Shown here: positions 1 through 7,920 of the stretch, piece by piece
Numbering within the stretch: the first letter of the stretch is position 1
Layout of the letters: each line of letters opens with the position of its first letter
Source: Sphingorhabdus sp. EL138
Lineage (GTDB): Bacteria > Pseudomonadota > Alphaproteobacteria > Sphingomonadales > Sphingomonadaceae
Direction: 5' to 3'
NCBI RefSeq assembly: GCF_900258045.1
Contig: NZ_OGVD01000001.1
Location: forward strand, 353,001 to 417,000
DNA length: 64,000 bases
Program-made: the position numbers and the translations under genes
Notes under the pieces: model-generated
Database searches by the model: none
What the model saw: only the letters and a program-made list of their open reading frames with translations
Told to the model about the DNA's origin: nothing

Positions 1-144
1 GAAATCGCCTGTGATATCGGAACCGACGAGGAGATGAAGGAACTGCGCCGCGTCGCGCCCGAAATGCTCGAAGAATGGAACCGCACCAAAAAGGCACCGC
101 AACATGCCGCATGGCTGCATGAGAAGGCCCGCGACGAACATTAA
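1..144 (+). CDS. C-terminal end of an unidentified protein (partial)
   Basis: An open frame enters from the left edge in frame 1 and stops with TAA at 142-144, leaving the last 47 residues. The fragment is charged and helix-like, with the phrase EEMKELRRVAPEMLEEW, and ends in KARDEH. I do not recognise the family from this piece. It lies 65 bp upstream of the fumarylacetoacetase-family gene on the same strand, so the two could share a transcript. The frame, the GC-rich codon use and the clean stop support a real coding end. Confidence 0.6.
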   Translation, partial: EIACDIGTDEEMKELRRVAPEMLEEWNRTKKAPQHAAWLHEKARDEH

Positions 145-209
145 ACGCGTATGTTGATTGTTGCCGCGTTCCGGCGCACTATCCGTTTTCAACAAAAGAT
201 GGGAACTCT

Positions 210-1220
210 ATGAAACTCGCGACGCTGAAAAATGACACACGCGACGGCCGACTGGTCGTCGTCTCGAAAGATCTGACCCGTTGCTGCGAAGCGAATAATA
301 TAGCCCCGACCCTGCAAGCTGCCCTCGACAATTGGGAAGACTGCGCACCGAAGCTGGAAGCCCTCTACCGGGATGTCGAGCATCAGGTTGTCCCATGCGA
401 ACGCTTCCATGAAAATGACGCCCATTCGCCATTGCCGCGCGCCTATCAATGGGCCGACGGCAGCGCCTATATCAACCATGTCGAACTGGTTCGCAAAGCG
501 CGCGGTGCCGAAGTGCCGGAAAGTTTTTACAGTGATCCGCTCATGTATCAGGGCGGCTCCGACGCGTTTCTTGGCCCCCGTGAGGATATCCCGCTGGGCG
601 ATCCGAAATGGGGCTGCGACATGGAAGGCGAGGTTGCGGTGATCACCGACGACGTCCCGATGGGCGTTGGTGCGGAAGCGGCCGCGGGTCACATCAAACT
701 GGTCATGCTATGCAACGACGTATCCTTGCGCGGCCTGATTCCCGGAGAACTCGCCAAGGGCTTCGGTTTTTTCCAGTCCAAGCCGCCGAGCGCTTTCTCA
801 CCGGTCTGCGTGACACCCGATGAACTGGGTGATGCATGGAGAGGATCGGTGATCCACCTGCCGCTACAGGTCGACTATAACCGCGAGCCCTTTGGCCGTG
901 CCAATGCCGGCGTGGATGCGACCTTCAGTCTGGCGGACCTCGTCGCCCATGCGGCAAAAACACGGCCGCTATGTGCAGGAACGATTATCGGTTCGGGCAC
1001 GGTGTCCAATCAGGATGCCGATGGTGGCGCCGGCAAGCCAGTGTCCGAAGGCGGTCTCGGCTATAGTTGCATCGCCGAGATCCGGATGATCGAAACCATT
1101 GCCGATGGCGAAGCGAAAACGCCTTTCATGAGCGCTGGTGATACGGTGAAAATCCAGATGCTGGATGAGGATGGGCACTCGGTTTTTGGGGCTATCCGGC
1201 AGGAAGTGGTCGAGGTTTAA
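210..1220 (+). CDS. Fumarylacetoacetate hydrolase (FAH) family protein
   Basis: This 336-residue protein belongs to the FAH family of metal-dependent enzymes that hydrolyse C-C bonds in beta-diketo acids; fumarylacetoacetase itself is the last step of tyrosine/homogentisate breakdown. The metal-binding signature is visible: E139 and E141 in MEGEVAV and D170 in LCNDVSLR, followed by the Lys/Gly-rich GFGFFQSKPPSAFSP segment and a C-terminal GSGTVSNQD loop. The length is typical of bacterial two-domain FAH proteins. The ATG is preceded by a GGGAA-like site. An Lrp-type regulator follows on the other strand, as is often found near aromatic amino acid catabolism genes. Other hydrolase or decarboxylase activities in this family are possible; homogentisate dioxygenase is not in view. 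Confidence 0.88.
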   Translation: MKLATLKNDTRDGRLVVVSKDLTRCCEANNIAPTLQAALDNWEDCAPKLEALYRDVEHQVVPCERFHENDAHSPLPRAYQWADGSAYINHVELVRKARGAEVPESFYSDPLMYQGGSDAFLGPREDIPLGDPKWGCDMEGEVAVITDDVPMGVGAEAAAGHIKLVMLCNDVSLRGLIPGELAKGFGFFQSKPPSAFSPVCVTPDELGDAWRGSVIHLPLQVDYNREPFGRANAGVDATFSLADLVAHAAKTRPLCAGTIIGSGTVSNQDADGGAGKPVSEGGLGYSCIAEIRMIETIADGEAKTPFMSAGDTVKIQMLDEDGHSVFGAIRQEVVEV

Positions 1221-1240
1221 CGGGGAAGGATTCTTTTTTT

Positions 1241-1484
1241 GACCTCAAGCGCCGGGCGGGCACATCCGTGCCCTTGGCTACGCGCCAATAAGGCGCGGCG
1301 GACGCCATCCATTATTGGCGCCCTTGCCTCGCTTCGCTCGGACGATGCTCTTTAGGCAGGCGCCAGATAGATGACCGCTAGTTTGTCACCAGTCCGACGC
1401 ATAGCGTCGGCAAGCGCGACCGCGCGCCCGAGCTTATGCGAGGAAAGCCAAGCGGGCGGATGCCCGCGCCCGGCGCTTGAGGTC
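1241..1484. repeat. 244-bp MITE-like element with terminal inverted repeats
   Basis: The non-coding stretch is bounded by near-perfect inverted termini of about 28 bp. The left end starts GACCTCAAGCGCCGGGCG and the right end finishes CGCCCGGCGCTTGAGGTC, an 18-bp perfect match that then becomes imperfect. Several internal hairpins are visible: GGGCAC/GTGCCC at 1258-1273, CGCGCC/GGCGCG at 1281-1297, CCGACGC/GCGTCGG at 1394-1410 and GCGGGC/GCCCGC at 1452-1467. No open frame fits. It begins 20 bp after the FAH stop and ends 3 bp before the Lrp stop codon, so it separates two convergent genes. No clear target-site duplication is seen. It could be a non-autonomous mobile element or a structured bidirectional terminator/repeat. 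Confidence 0.7.
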
Positions 1485-1487
1485 AAA

Positions 1488-1946
1488 TTATAAAGGCACC
1501 GCCGTCTCGTATTTAATCCGCTCCATGGCAAAGCTCGCTGACACGTCGGACAAGGGTACCGCCTTGATCAGCTTCTTGTACACCCGGTCATAGTCCGCCA
1601 TATCGCGCACGAGCAGTTTCAGCAGATAATCCACCTCTCCGGCCATGCGGTAAAACTCGACCACCTCATCAATCGAAGATGCGGCAGCGGCAAATTTCTC
1701 CAGCCATTTGTCGCTATGATCATTGGTGCGCACCGCAACAAAGGCGGTCATGCCAAGGCCAACTGCCTCCGGTTCCACGATCGCCACCCGCCGTGCAATA
1801 ATGCCGTCCGCTTCCAGCCGTTTGACCCGCCGCCAGCAGGCGTTGGTCGACAGGCTAAGCTGCGCCGCCAGATTTTCCAGCGACAAGCTCGCATCCTGCT
1901 GCAAAGCTTTCAGGATATTTCGATCGTTGTCATCAATATTTTTCAT
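1488..1946 (-). CDS. Lrp/AsnC family transcriptional regulator
   Basis: This is a feast/famine regulator of about 152 residues. An N-terminal winged HTH (IDDNDRNILKALQQDASLSL, then SLSTNACWRRVKRLE as recognition helix) is followed by an alpha/beta RAM domain (FVAVRTNDHSDKW, then GEVDYLLKLLVRDMADY), the usual effector-binding and oligomerisation part. The frame stays open upstream to about 2126, but family length and the position of the HTH place the start at the ATG at 1946, or 1958 four codons earlier. It is divergent from the transporter at 2140, with about 190 bp between them, a classic arrangement for a local amino-acid- or keto-acid-responsive regulator of that transporter. The effector cannot be told from sequence. 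Confidence 0.88.
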   Translation of the reverse strand: MKNIDDNDRNILKALQQDASLSLENLAAQLSLSTNACWRRVKRLEADGIIARRVAIVEPEAVGLGMTAFVAVRTNDHSDKWLEKFAAAASSIDEVVEFYRMAGEVDYLLKLLVRDMADYDRVYKKLIKAVPLSDVSASFAMERIKYETAVPL

Positions 1947-2139
1947 GATATCATCCATAAACAGAATATTATCACATGAACTCTTCATTCCAAGTGAATT
2001 GTGAAAAATGGAAATGACCTGTCGGTTGATATTCTTTTGACCTGATGACGATGGATTTGAATAGCTGGATATTTGAAACGAACTTGCGCTAAGCAGGTCA
2101 TTGACGACTGCAACTCGCGTCAACAAAGCTGGAGATCAA

Positions 2140-3057
2140 ATGGCTACTTTCTATATCGAGCACGAATATTGGTTCGCCGTATTTCAGCTGGTACTTGCGA
2201 TGCTGGGCATGGGCGCGACGCTTACGCTTCGGGATTTTAAAGAGATACTGTTCGAACCAAAAGCCGTAACAAGCGGTTCATTGATACAGCTGCTGTTAGT
2301 GCCGGCCGTGGCCTTTATGTTTATTCACGCTTTTGGCATCGCAGGCGGAGTTGCATTCGGGATTGCCTTGATCGCCGCTATTCCGGGTGGCACGACCTCC
2401 AATATCTTTACGCACTTTGCCCGGGGTAATGTGGCATTGTCGATCACCATCACGGCATTAACCACCATAGCCTGTCTGGTAACGACACCACTGATCCTCG
2501 AATTTCTTATCGCTCAATATATGCCCGATGACTTTATTATGCCGCGCGGGCAGATCATGACGGAAATCGCGTTAAACCTTTTGCTGCCGCTGGCGGCGGG
2601 CATGGTTTATTTGCGTCTGTTCCCGCGTTCTGCAGCAAGATTCTCCAAATGGTGTGTGCGGGGCTCTCTATTGGGAATAATATTGATCATCATTGGCTCC
2701 TCCATGTCCGGACGGCTGGATGTCAACATGTTTGGCGTGAACAATATGCTGACGATCATATTGCTGATTTTGGTGCTGGCAGTGTCAAGTTGGCTTGTGT
2801 GTCGAACGTTGCGTTTATCCTCCATCGATTCCACGGCGATTGATATGGAAGTGGTTGTCCGCAACATTAATCTGGGGATCATGCTCAAGGCATCGCTGTT
2901 CCCGGCGGTAGTGGGCGAACCTGATCCGGTTGGCGATATGGTGCTGTTCTCGCTGTTATTTTACGGGGTAGTACAGATGATCATTGCGGTGGGGCTGATC
3001 AGTTGGGGCCGCCATAAAAACCGGGCAATAATTCTCGGCCATAATGCCGCGGTATAA
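2140..3057 (+). CDS. Bile acid:sodium symporter (BASS) family transporter
   Basis: A polytopic inner-membrane protein of 305 residues with about nine or ten hydrophobic segments. The family-typical crossover segment IPGGTTSNIFTHFARGN is present, and so is the second half with VVVRNINLGIMLKAS. BASS proteins move organic anions, such as bile acids, pyruvate, pantothenate and keto acids, with sodium. The ATG at 2140 is chosen because GGAG lies 5 nt upstream (ctGGAGatcaaATG); an earlier in-frame ATG 39 bp upstream has no good site. It is divergently paired with an Lrp regulator, which suggests an amino-acid-derived substrate (inference). Confidence 0.87.
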   Translation: MATFYIEHEYWFAVFQLVLAMLGMGATLTLRDFKEILFEPKAVTSGSLIQLLLVPAVAFMFIHAFGIAGGVAFGIALIAAIPGGTTSNIFTHFARGNVALSITITALTTIACLVTTPLILEFLIAQYMPDDFIMPRGQIMTEIALNLLLPLAAGMVYLRLFPRSAARFSKWCVRGSLLGIILIIIGSSMSGRLDVNMFGVNNMLTIILLILVLAVSSWLVCRTLRLSSIDSTAIDMEVVVRNINLGIMLKASLFPAVVGEPDPVGDMVLFSLLFYGVVQMIIAVGLISWGRHKNRAIILGHNAAV

Positions 3058-3164
3058 CGATCCAGTCCCGAAGTCCTCTTTCGGAATTTGGGCGCCCTCC
3101 CCGTCCAGATAGTTCTTTCCTACAATATTCCATATAGGTTATATTTTTTGGAGGAAAAAACCAA

Positions 3165-3773
3165 ATGGAGCATGATATGACCGATTCCTCCCTTCTTCCC
3201 GACGAAAATTCTCTGCCGGAACCCTCATTAAGACCCCAGCATAATGGCTGGACCAAGGCCAAGATGCGCCGTTTTCTCGAGGCGCTCGCGGCGTCCGGGT
3301 CGGTGACTGCGGCGGCGGAGTCCGTCTATATGTCACGGGACAGTGCTTACAAGCTACGTGCGCGGCTCGCGGGGACGCCGTTTGATCTGGCGTGGGAGGC
3401 GGCGCTGGAAAATGCCATTCGGCAGGTGACCCATGAAGCGATTGACCGCGCGATTAACGGCGTGGCGCAGCCGATATTCTGGAAGGGTGAACAGATTGGC
3501 GAAAAACGCGTGTTCAACGAAAATCTGACCAGGTTCATCATGTGCAATCCCTCCCGCATCGGACGCAATCCGGTGGCGCGGGAATTTGCCCTGACCAAAT
3601 GGGATAGCATTTTGGATCGTGTGGAACATGGTCCGCTCGACTGGAAGGATAGCGAGCGCGAAGACGATCCCGAAAGCGCAGCAATGGCCCGGGACTATAT
3701 GAAGGAAAGCAGCGAATATGCCGCAAGCTGGATGTGGGAACTGAATCCCGATATCCCGCGTACAATGCGTTGA
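3165..3773 (+). CDS. Helix-turn-helix-like conserved hypothetical protein
   Basis: A soluble 202-residue protein. Residues about 29-70 (TKAKMRRFLEALAASGSVTAAAE, then MSRDSAYKLRAR) look like a helix-turn-helix of the kind seen in phage terminase small subunits and LysR-like recognition helices. The rest is rich in charged residues with no known motif. The start is well defined: GGAGG lies about 10 nt upstream of the ATG at 3165, with another in-frame ATG 12 bp later. An A+T-rich stretch at 3120-3160 precedes it and may be the promoter. Proteins of this type are common in sphingomonads without an assigned role. No phage genes are adjacent, so a DNA-binding role is only inferred. Confidence 0.75.
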   Translation: MEHDMTDSSLLPDENSLPEPSLRPQHNGWTKAKMRRFLEALAASGSVTAAAESVYMSRDSAYKLRARLAGTPFDLAWEAALENAIRQVTHEAIDRAINGVAQPIFWKGEQIGEKRVFNENLTRFIMCNPSRIGRNPVAREFALTKWDSILDRVEHGPLDWKDSEREDDPESAAMARDYMKESSEYAASWMWELNPDIPRTMR

Positions 3774-3886
3774 TTTTATTTTTAGCGATCCTGTGTCGAA
3801 ACTGTATAAACTGGCCGGAGCCAAAACGACCCGAAAAGACGTTACCCTGTCATATTTCATCGCCCCGGACACTGCTGGATGAGAGT

Positions 3887-3959
3887 GCTCCGCACTTGAT
3901 GCGGAGCGGGGGAGGATTGTCACGCCCACTTACTCCTTGCTCCGCATCAAGTGCGGAGC
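3887..3959. repeat. Pair of mirrored hairpins (REP-like doublet)
   Basis: Two 21-bp palindromic units face each other. GCTCCGCA-cttga-TGCGGAGC at 3887-3907 and GCTCCGCA-tcaag-TGCGGAGC at 3939-3959 each form a perfect 8-bp stem with a 5-nt loop. The second unit is the exact reverse complement of the first, 31 bp away. They lie between the stop of the HTH-like gene at 3773 and the 3' end of the convergent epimerase gene at 3971. The layout is that of REP/BIME elements and could also end transcription from both sides. Confidence 0.75.
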
Positions 3960-3970
3960 ACCGCGCCTCT

Positions 3971-4954
3971 TCACGTGCGGATCATCACCTTTCCGCCAGC
4001 AAATTGCATGGCGTCCGGCCGGTCCTGCGCCAGAAGAAGCGGTCCGTCGAGGTCCGCCCACCGCGCCCGTTGGGCCAGCGCAAAGGCCGGACGGATCGCC
4101 AATGATGTGGACAGCATGCACCCGACCATCAGCTCCAGCCCCGCCTGCTCGGCCGCATCGGCAATACCTATGGACTCGGTCAACCCGCCGGCCTTGTCGA
4201 GCTTGATATTCACGGCTTGATAATAAGGCGCGAGAGCCGGGATATCGGCACTGGTGTGGCAGCTTTCATCCGCGCACAGCGGGATCGGAGAGCGAATACC
4301 GGCAAGCAGATCGTCGCGCCCCGCGCTCACCGGCTGCTCGATCAGCTCGACGCCCCACTGGGCCAGCGTGGTGGCTTCGGCAGCAATGTCGAGATCGTTC
4401 CAGCTTTCGTTGGCATCGACAATCAGGCGGGCCTCTGGCGCGCCGCGATGGACGGCGGCGACCCGCTCATGGTCATCGCTGCCCGACAGCTTGAGTTTGA
4501 GCAGGCTGTGGGTATCGGCAGCGGCGCGGGCGTCGGCCTCCATCTGCGCCGGATCGCCGAGCGAGATGGTGAAGGCAGTGACAAGCGGCCCGGGTTCCGG
4601 CAAACAGGCATGGCGCCACAGCGGCTGGTCATGTTGCCGGCATTCCAGGTCCCACAAAGCGCAGTCCAGCGCATTGCGGGCGGCACCTCTTGGCATGTGA
4701 TCAAGCAGGGTGAGCCGGTCAAACTTGGAATAGGCGCTGGCGAAACCTTCTATGGCAGCGAGGCAGCCTTCGGCCGTCTCGCCCTCATAATAGATCGGGG
4801 TAGCCTCGCCGACGCCCTGATGCGTCCCGTCGCTGACCGTACAGATGACGACATCAACATGGGTCTTGGCTCCTCGGCTGATGACGAAAGACCCGTTGAC
4901 TGGCCAGCGTTCGGTACTGGCGGAGACAGAAAGGGGAGCGGCGGGCAATGTCAT
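3971..4954 (-). CDS. Dipeptide epimerase (L-Ala-D/L-Glu type, enolase superfamily)
   Basis: A 327-residue enolase-superfamily enzyme of the muconate-lactonizing subgroup. The catalytic set is complete: K153/K155 in KLKLSG, metal ligands D180 in VDANESW, E206 in IEQP and D229 in CADES, and the second base K251 in NIKLDKAGG. This pattern matches L-Ala-D/L-Glu epimerases, which recycle the murein dipeptide in the cytoplasm. The N-terminal capping domain covers residues 1-120. It lies 68 bp downstream of, and on the same strand as, the O-glycosylation ligase gene. Dipeptide specificity varies in this family, so the exact substrate is inferred. Confidence 0.87.
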   Translation of the reverse strand: MTLPAAPLSVSASTERWPVNGSFVISRGAKTHVDVVICTVSDGTHQGVGEATPIYYEGETAEGCLAAIEGFASAYSKFDRLTLLDHMPRGAARNALDCALWDLECRQHDQPLWRHACLPEPGPLVTAFTISLGDPAQMEADARAAADTHSLLKLKLSGSDDHERVAAVHRGAPEARLIVDANESWNDLDIAAEATTLAQWGVELIEQPVSAGRDDLLAGIRSPIPLCADESCHTSADIPALAPYYQAVNIKLDKAGGLTESIGIADAAEQAGLELMVGCMLSTSLAIRPAFALAQRARWADLDGPLLLAQDRPDAMQFAGGKVMIRT

Positions 4955-5022
4955 ATGATGATCGTAGCGGACAGGGCGCGCCTGTCATCTGCTTTGTGGT
5001 GGTGGATAAGATCCGCTAGGGA

Positions 5023-6417
5023 TCAGGATACAGCTTGCGACCAGTTGCCGGCCGGAACACGCTTCGCGATCGGGTTCCATTTCGCTTCCTGAGAACGGCG
5101 AGTAAGATAGGTATCGAGACCGATTTGCAGGGCGACCAGCATATAAACGAACGGCTGGAACGCGACCCCGACGAACAGCGAGCCGACCATGTAGATTATA
5201 TGGGCATTTTCCAGCGCGATGGCGAGCGGGGCAACCCACATCTCACTTTCCTTGGTCGTCTTGCGATAGCGCCTTCGCAGCACCTCCATGCGCCAGATAC
5301 CGCCAAGGTGGATGAACAGCCACAGGGCGAGGCCGGGATAGCCTTGCTCACCGAGCATTTCGAAATAGCTGCTGTGGAAGGCGCGGGCTTCATCGACCAC
5401 TTCAATCGGGCCCTGATCCTCCAGCTCGTAGTCATACTCCTGTTCCGGCTCGTCGGCTTTTTTGTCGGGCGCCAGTTCGTAACGCAGCTTGTTAAGCCGG
5501 TAGACGTTAAACCCGCCGCCCATCGGATTGGCATTTGCATATTCAATCGTCCACTCCCAAACTGCGATCCGGGTGGAGGCGGATTCATCGGCCTTGTAGT
5601 TCTGGATCGTGCCCATGCGCTCCGAAAAGCTTTGCGGCAGGAAAGGGATCGCCATCAAACCGACGGTCACCGCCAGCCCGGCGTAGAGGAACCGGTATTT
5701 GACGAAGCGCAGCTGCAACACCGCCAGCACGGCGATGCATACCAGTCCGGTACGCGCCTGTGTGCCCACGGGGATCAGCAGCGCCGCAAAGATCAGCGCC
5801 ATGGTGAAATATTTGACCCGCCAGTCGGGGGGAAAGATCGTGCCATGTCTGGAAAGCCAGAGCATTAGTGGGATAATCGCAATCGCCACCATCGAAATAA
5901 TCGAGCCTTCGTAAAGCCCGGCATTATCATCAATCAACAATACCAGCGCACCATAGCCGCCACCTGAGCCCAGTGTCTTGATGCCGCCGGTGATGATCAA
6001 GGTCGCGGCGCACAGGACCATGAACAGGGTCAGCGCTTCGATACGCAGCTTGGTTCTAAGCGTGAGCGGCAGGAAGATGGCGAAGACCAGGGCCTTCCAG
6101 ACCCAGTCCCATTTTTCCATCGCATCTTCCGGCAAAGCGCCCTGAAAACTGGTATAACCGCAATAGATAAGCAGAATGACCATCGCGCCCTGCCGCACCG
6201 AAAAGCGGACGTCTTTCTTGTCATCAGCCACCATGAACCCGAGAAACGCCATGCCGAACACGATCAGCGAAAGCGGCACGGAATTGAGCAGAAAATAGCT
6301 CAGCCGCTGGGGTGCGACAATGTCGATATAGGCATAGACCAAAGTGAAGATGAACGGCCGCTTGAACGCCAGAAAGAGCAGGGCGAGCAGATAGGCGACA
6401 AAGACCAGATCACGCAT
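5023..6417 (-). CDS. Putative O-glycosylation ligase, exosortase A-associated (O-antigen ligase-like)
   Basis: A large multipass membrane protein (464 residues, roughly ten or more hydrophobic segments) with an O-antigen-ligase/polymerase-like fold. It has a GTQARTGL motif mid-chain and a long extracytoplasmic loop (about residues 300-370) that is acidic and carries the conserved FHSSYFEMLGEQGYPG segment. The beginning MRDLVFVAYLL and the overall layout match the exosortase-A-associated ligases thought to act in the same envelope pathway as PEP-CTERM proteins. I use the ATG at 6417 because ACGGAACC lies 4-11 nt upstream; an ATG 42 bp earlier has GGAG too close. It is divergent from the glycosyltransferase at 6687, which carries a matching exosortase-A association. 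Confidence 0.85.
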   Translation of the reverse strand: MRDLVFVAYLLALLFLAFKRPFIFTLVYAYIDIVAPQRLSYFLLNSVPLSLIVFGMAFLGFMVADDKKDVRFSVRQGAMVILLIYCGYTSFQGALPEDAMEKWDWVWKALVFAIFLPLTLRTKLRIEALTLFMVLCAATLIITGGIKTLGSGGGYGALVLLIDDNAGLYEGSIISMVAIAIIPLMLWLSRHGTIFPPDWRVKYFTMALIFAALLIPVGTQARTGLVCIAVLAVLQLRFVKYRFLYAGLAVTVGLMAIPFLPQSFSERMGTIQNYKADESASTRIAVWEWTIEYANANPMGGGFNVYRLNKLRYELAPDKKADEPEQEYDYELEDQGPIEVVDEARAFHSSYFEMLGEQGYPGLALWLFIHLGGIWRMEVLRRRYRKTTKESEMWVAPLAIALENAHIIYMVGSLFVGVAFQPFVYMLVALQIGLDTYLTRRSQEAKWNPIAKRVPAGNWSQAVS

Positions 6418-6686
6418 CGGGCTGGTTCCGTGTTGTATGAAAGCCTTCAGGTTCGGCATCGGGCTCCGGCGGGTCTTCAGAATCGAGATCGGGGCGATGA
6501 ATTAGCCGCCATACCGCAATCAGCAGCAATCCGTGCGTCAGTGCGATGGAAAAGTTGTCGATCATATCGGTTCAGGCGGCCCCGGCTTGTAAATCCACTG
6601 GTGCATCAGATTCATGCATATTCAGGCACGCGATACAAGTTTTGGGTTGACGGGACGTTAATCCTTTTCAGGCAGGACCAGCGGCA

Positions 6687-7919
6687 ATGACACGCATCTT
6701 GCACATCTTGGACCACAGCCTACCCCTGCATAGCGGATATTGCTTTCGCACAAGGGCGATCATGAAGGCGCAGATCGCCAGCGGCCTGCAAGTCGCCGGC
6801 GTGACCGGCGTGCGCCAGGACCAGCACGGGTTTGAGGCGAAAACACCTCTAGAACAAGCCGACGGGCTGGATTTCTTCCGCACTCTGACGGATGTGCAAG
6901 GTCCATCTCCGGTGCGTGAGTGGCGCGAGATATCGGTCTTTTCCGACCGGATTTCTCAGGTGGTTCAGGAGTGGCGGCCGGATGTCCTGCATGCCCACAG
7001 TCCGGCGCTAAATGGATTGGCCGCTTTGCGGGTGGCCCAAAAGACCGGGCTGCCGTTGCTCTATGAGATCAGAGCATTCTGGGAAGATGCCGCGGTCGGT
7101 AACGGGACGGGCCGTGAGGCTAGTCCGCGCTATTGGCTGACGCGGCAGCTTGAAAACCATGTCGTAAATGGTGCCGATGCCGTGGCGGTGATTTGTGAGG
7201 GCCTGAAATCAGATCTGGTCGCGCGCGGTGTTGCCAAAGAGAAAATAACCGTTTCGCCTAATGGCGTCGATATGGCCCTGTTCGGCAAACCGCCCACTCC
7301 GGACGAAGAATTGCGCAGCAAATTGGGGCTGAAGGGCAAATCCGTGCTGGGCTTTATTGGCAGCTTTTATGATTATGAGGGGCTGGATGACCTTGTTGCC
7401 GCCATGCCGTCACTCAAAAAACTGTCTCCAGATGCACACTTGTTGCTGGTCGGTGGTGGTCCCATGGAACAGGCGCTCAAAGAGCAGGTAGAGGCTTCAT
7501 CCGCAAGTTCCGCGATCACCTTTACCGGACGGGTGCCGCATGAAGATGTGGAGCGTTATTACGGCCTGATGGATGTCATGGTCTATCCGCGCAAATCGAT
7601 GCGGCTGACCGAACTGGTAACACCGCTCAAACCCTTGGAAGCCATGGCGCAGGGACGGATGGTTGCAGCATCGGACATTGGCGGCCATCGCGAGTTGATT
7701 GAGGATGGCGTCACCGGGACCCTGTTTCCGGCCGGTTCACCGGAAAAAATCGCCCAAAAACTGGACAAATTGCTGAAAAATCGTGCCCTCTGGCCACAAA
7801 CCATTGAGACAGCACGAAAATTTGTTGAGGCAGATCGTAACTGGTCGTCAAACATTTTGCGTTACAAACCTGTTTACCAAAGGTTGATCGCGCATAAATC
7901 CTATGAGCGGGCGGCCTGA
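6687..7919 (+). CDS. Glycosyltransferase, exosortase A system-associated (GT4-like)
   Basis: A 410-residue GT-B fold glycosyltransferase. The N-terminal half contains HAHSPALNGLAAL and the YEIRAFWEDA segment typical of the exosortase-A-associated subgroup. The C-terminal half has the nucleotide-sugar site GFIGSFYDYEGLDDL, an ELVTPLKPLEAMAQG stretch equivalent to the EX7E motif, and DIGGHRELIEDGVTG. It should transfer a sugar from a nucleotide donor in the cytoplasm to a lipid or protein-linked acceptor. It is divergent from the O-glycosylation ligase gene (270 bp between starts). No exosortase or PEP-CTERM protein is in the window, so the partners must lie elsewhere. Confidence 0.87.
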   Translation: MTRILHILDHSLPLHSGYCFRTRAIMKAQIASGLQVAGVTGVRQDQHGFEAKTPLEQADGLDFFRTLTDVQGPSPVREWREISVFSDRISQVVQEWRPDVLHAHSPALNGLAALRVAQKTGLPLLYEIRAFWEDAAVGNGTGREASPRYWLTRQLENHVVNGADAVAVICEGLKSDLVARGVAKEKITVSPNGVDMALFGKPPTPDEELRSKLGLKGKSVLGFIGSFYDYEGLDDLVAAMPSLKKLSPDAHLLLVGGGPMEQALKEQVEASSASSAITFTGRVPHEDVERYYGLMDVMVYPRKSMRLTELVTPLKPLEAMAQGRMVAASDIGGHRELIEDGVTGTLFPAGSPEKIAQKLDKLLKNRALWPQTIETARKFVEADRNWSSNILRYKPVYQRLIAHKSYERAA

Positions 7920-7920
7920 G

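Noticed and set aside
1488-2126. A 212-residue version of the Lrp regulator
   Set aside because: The extra 60 residues are not Lrp-like and run into the divergent promoter; the ATG at 1946 or 1958 fits the family.
4217-5092. A 291-residue + strand frame opposite the dipeptide epimerase
   Set aside because: The epimerase has all catalytic residues; this frame is a shadow with low-complexity composition.
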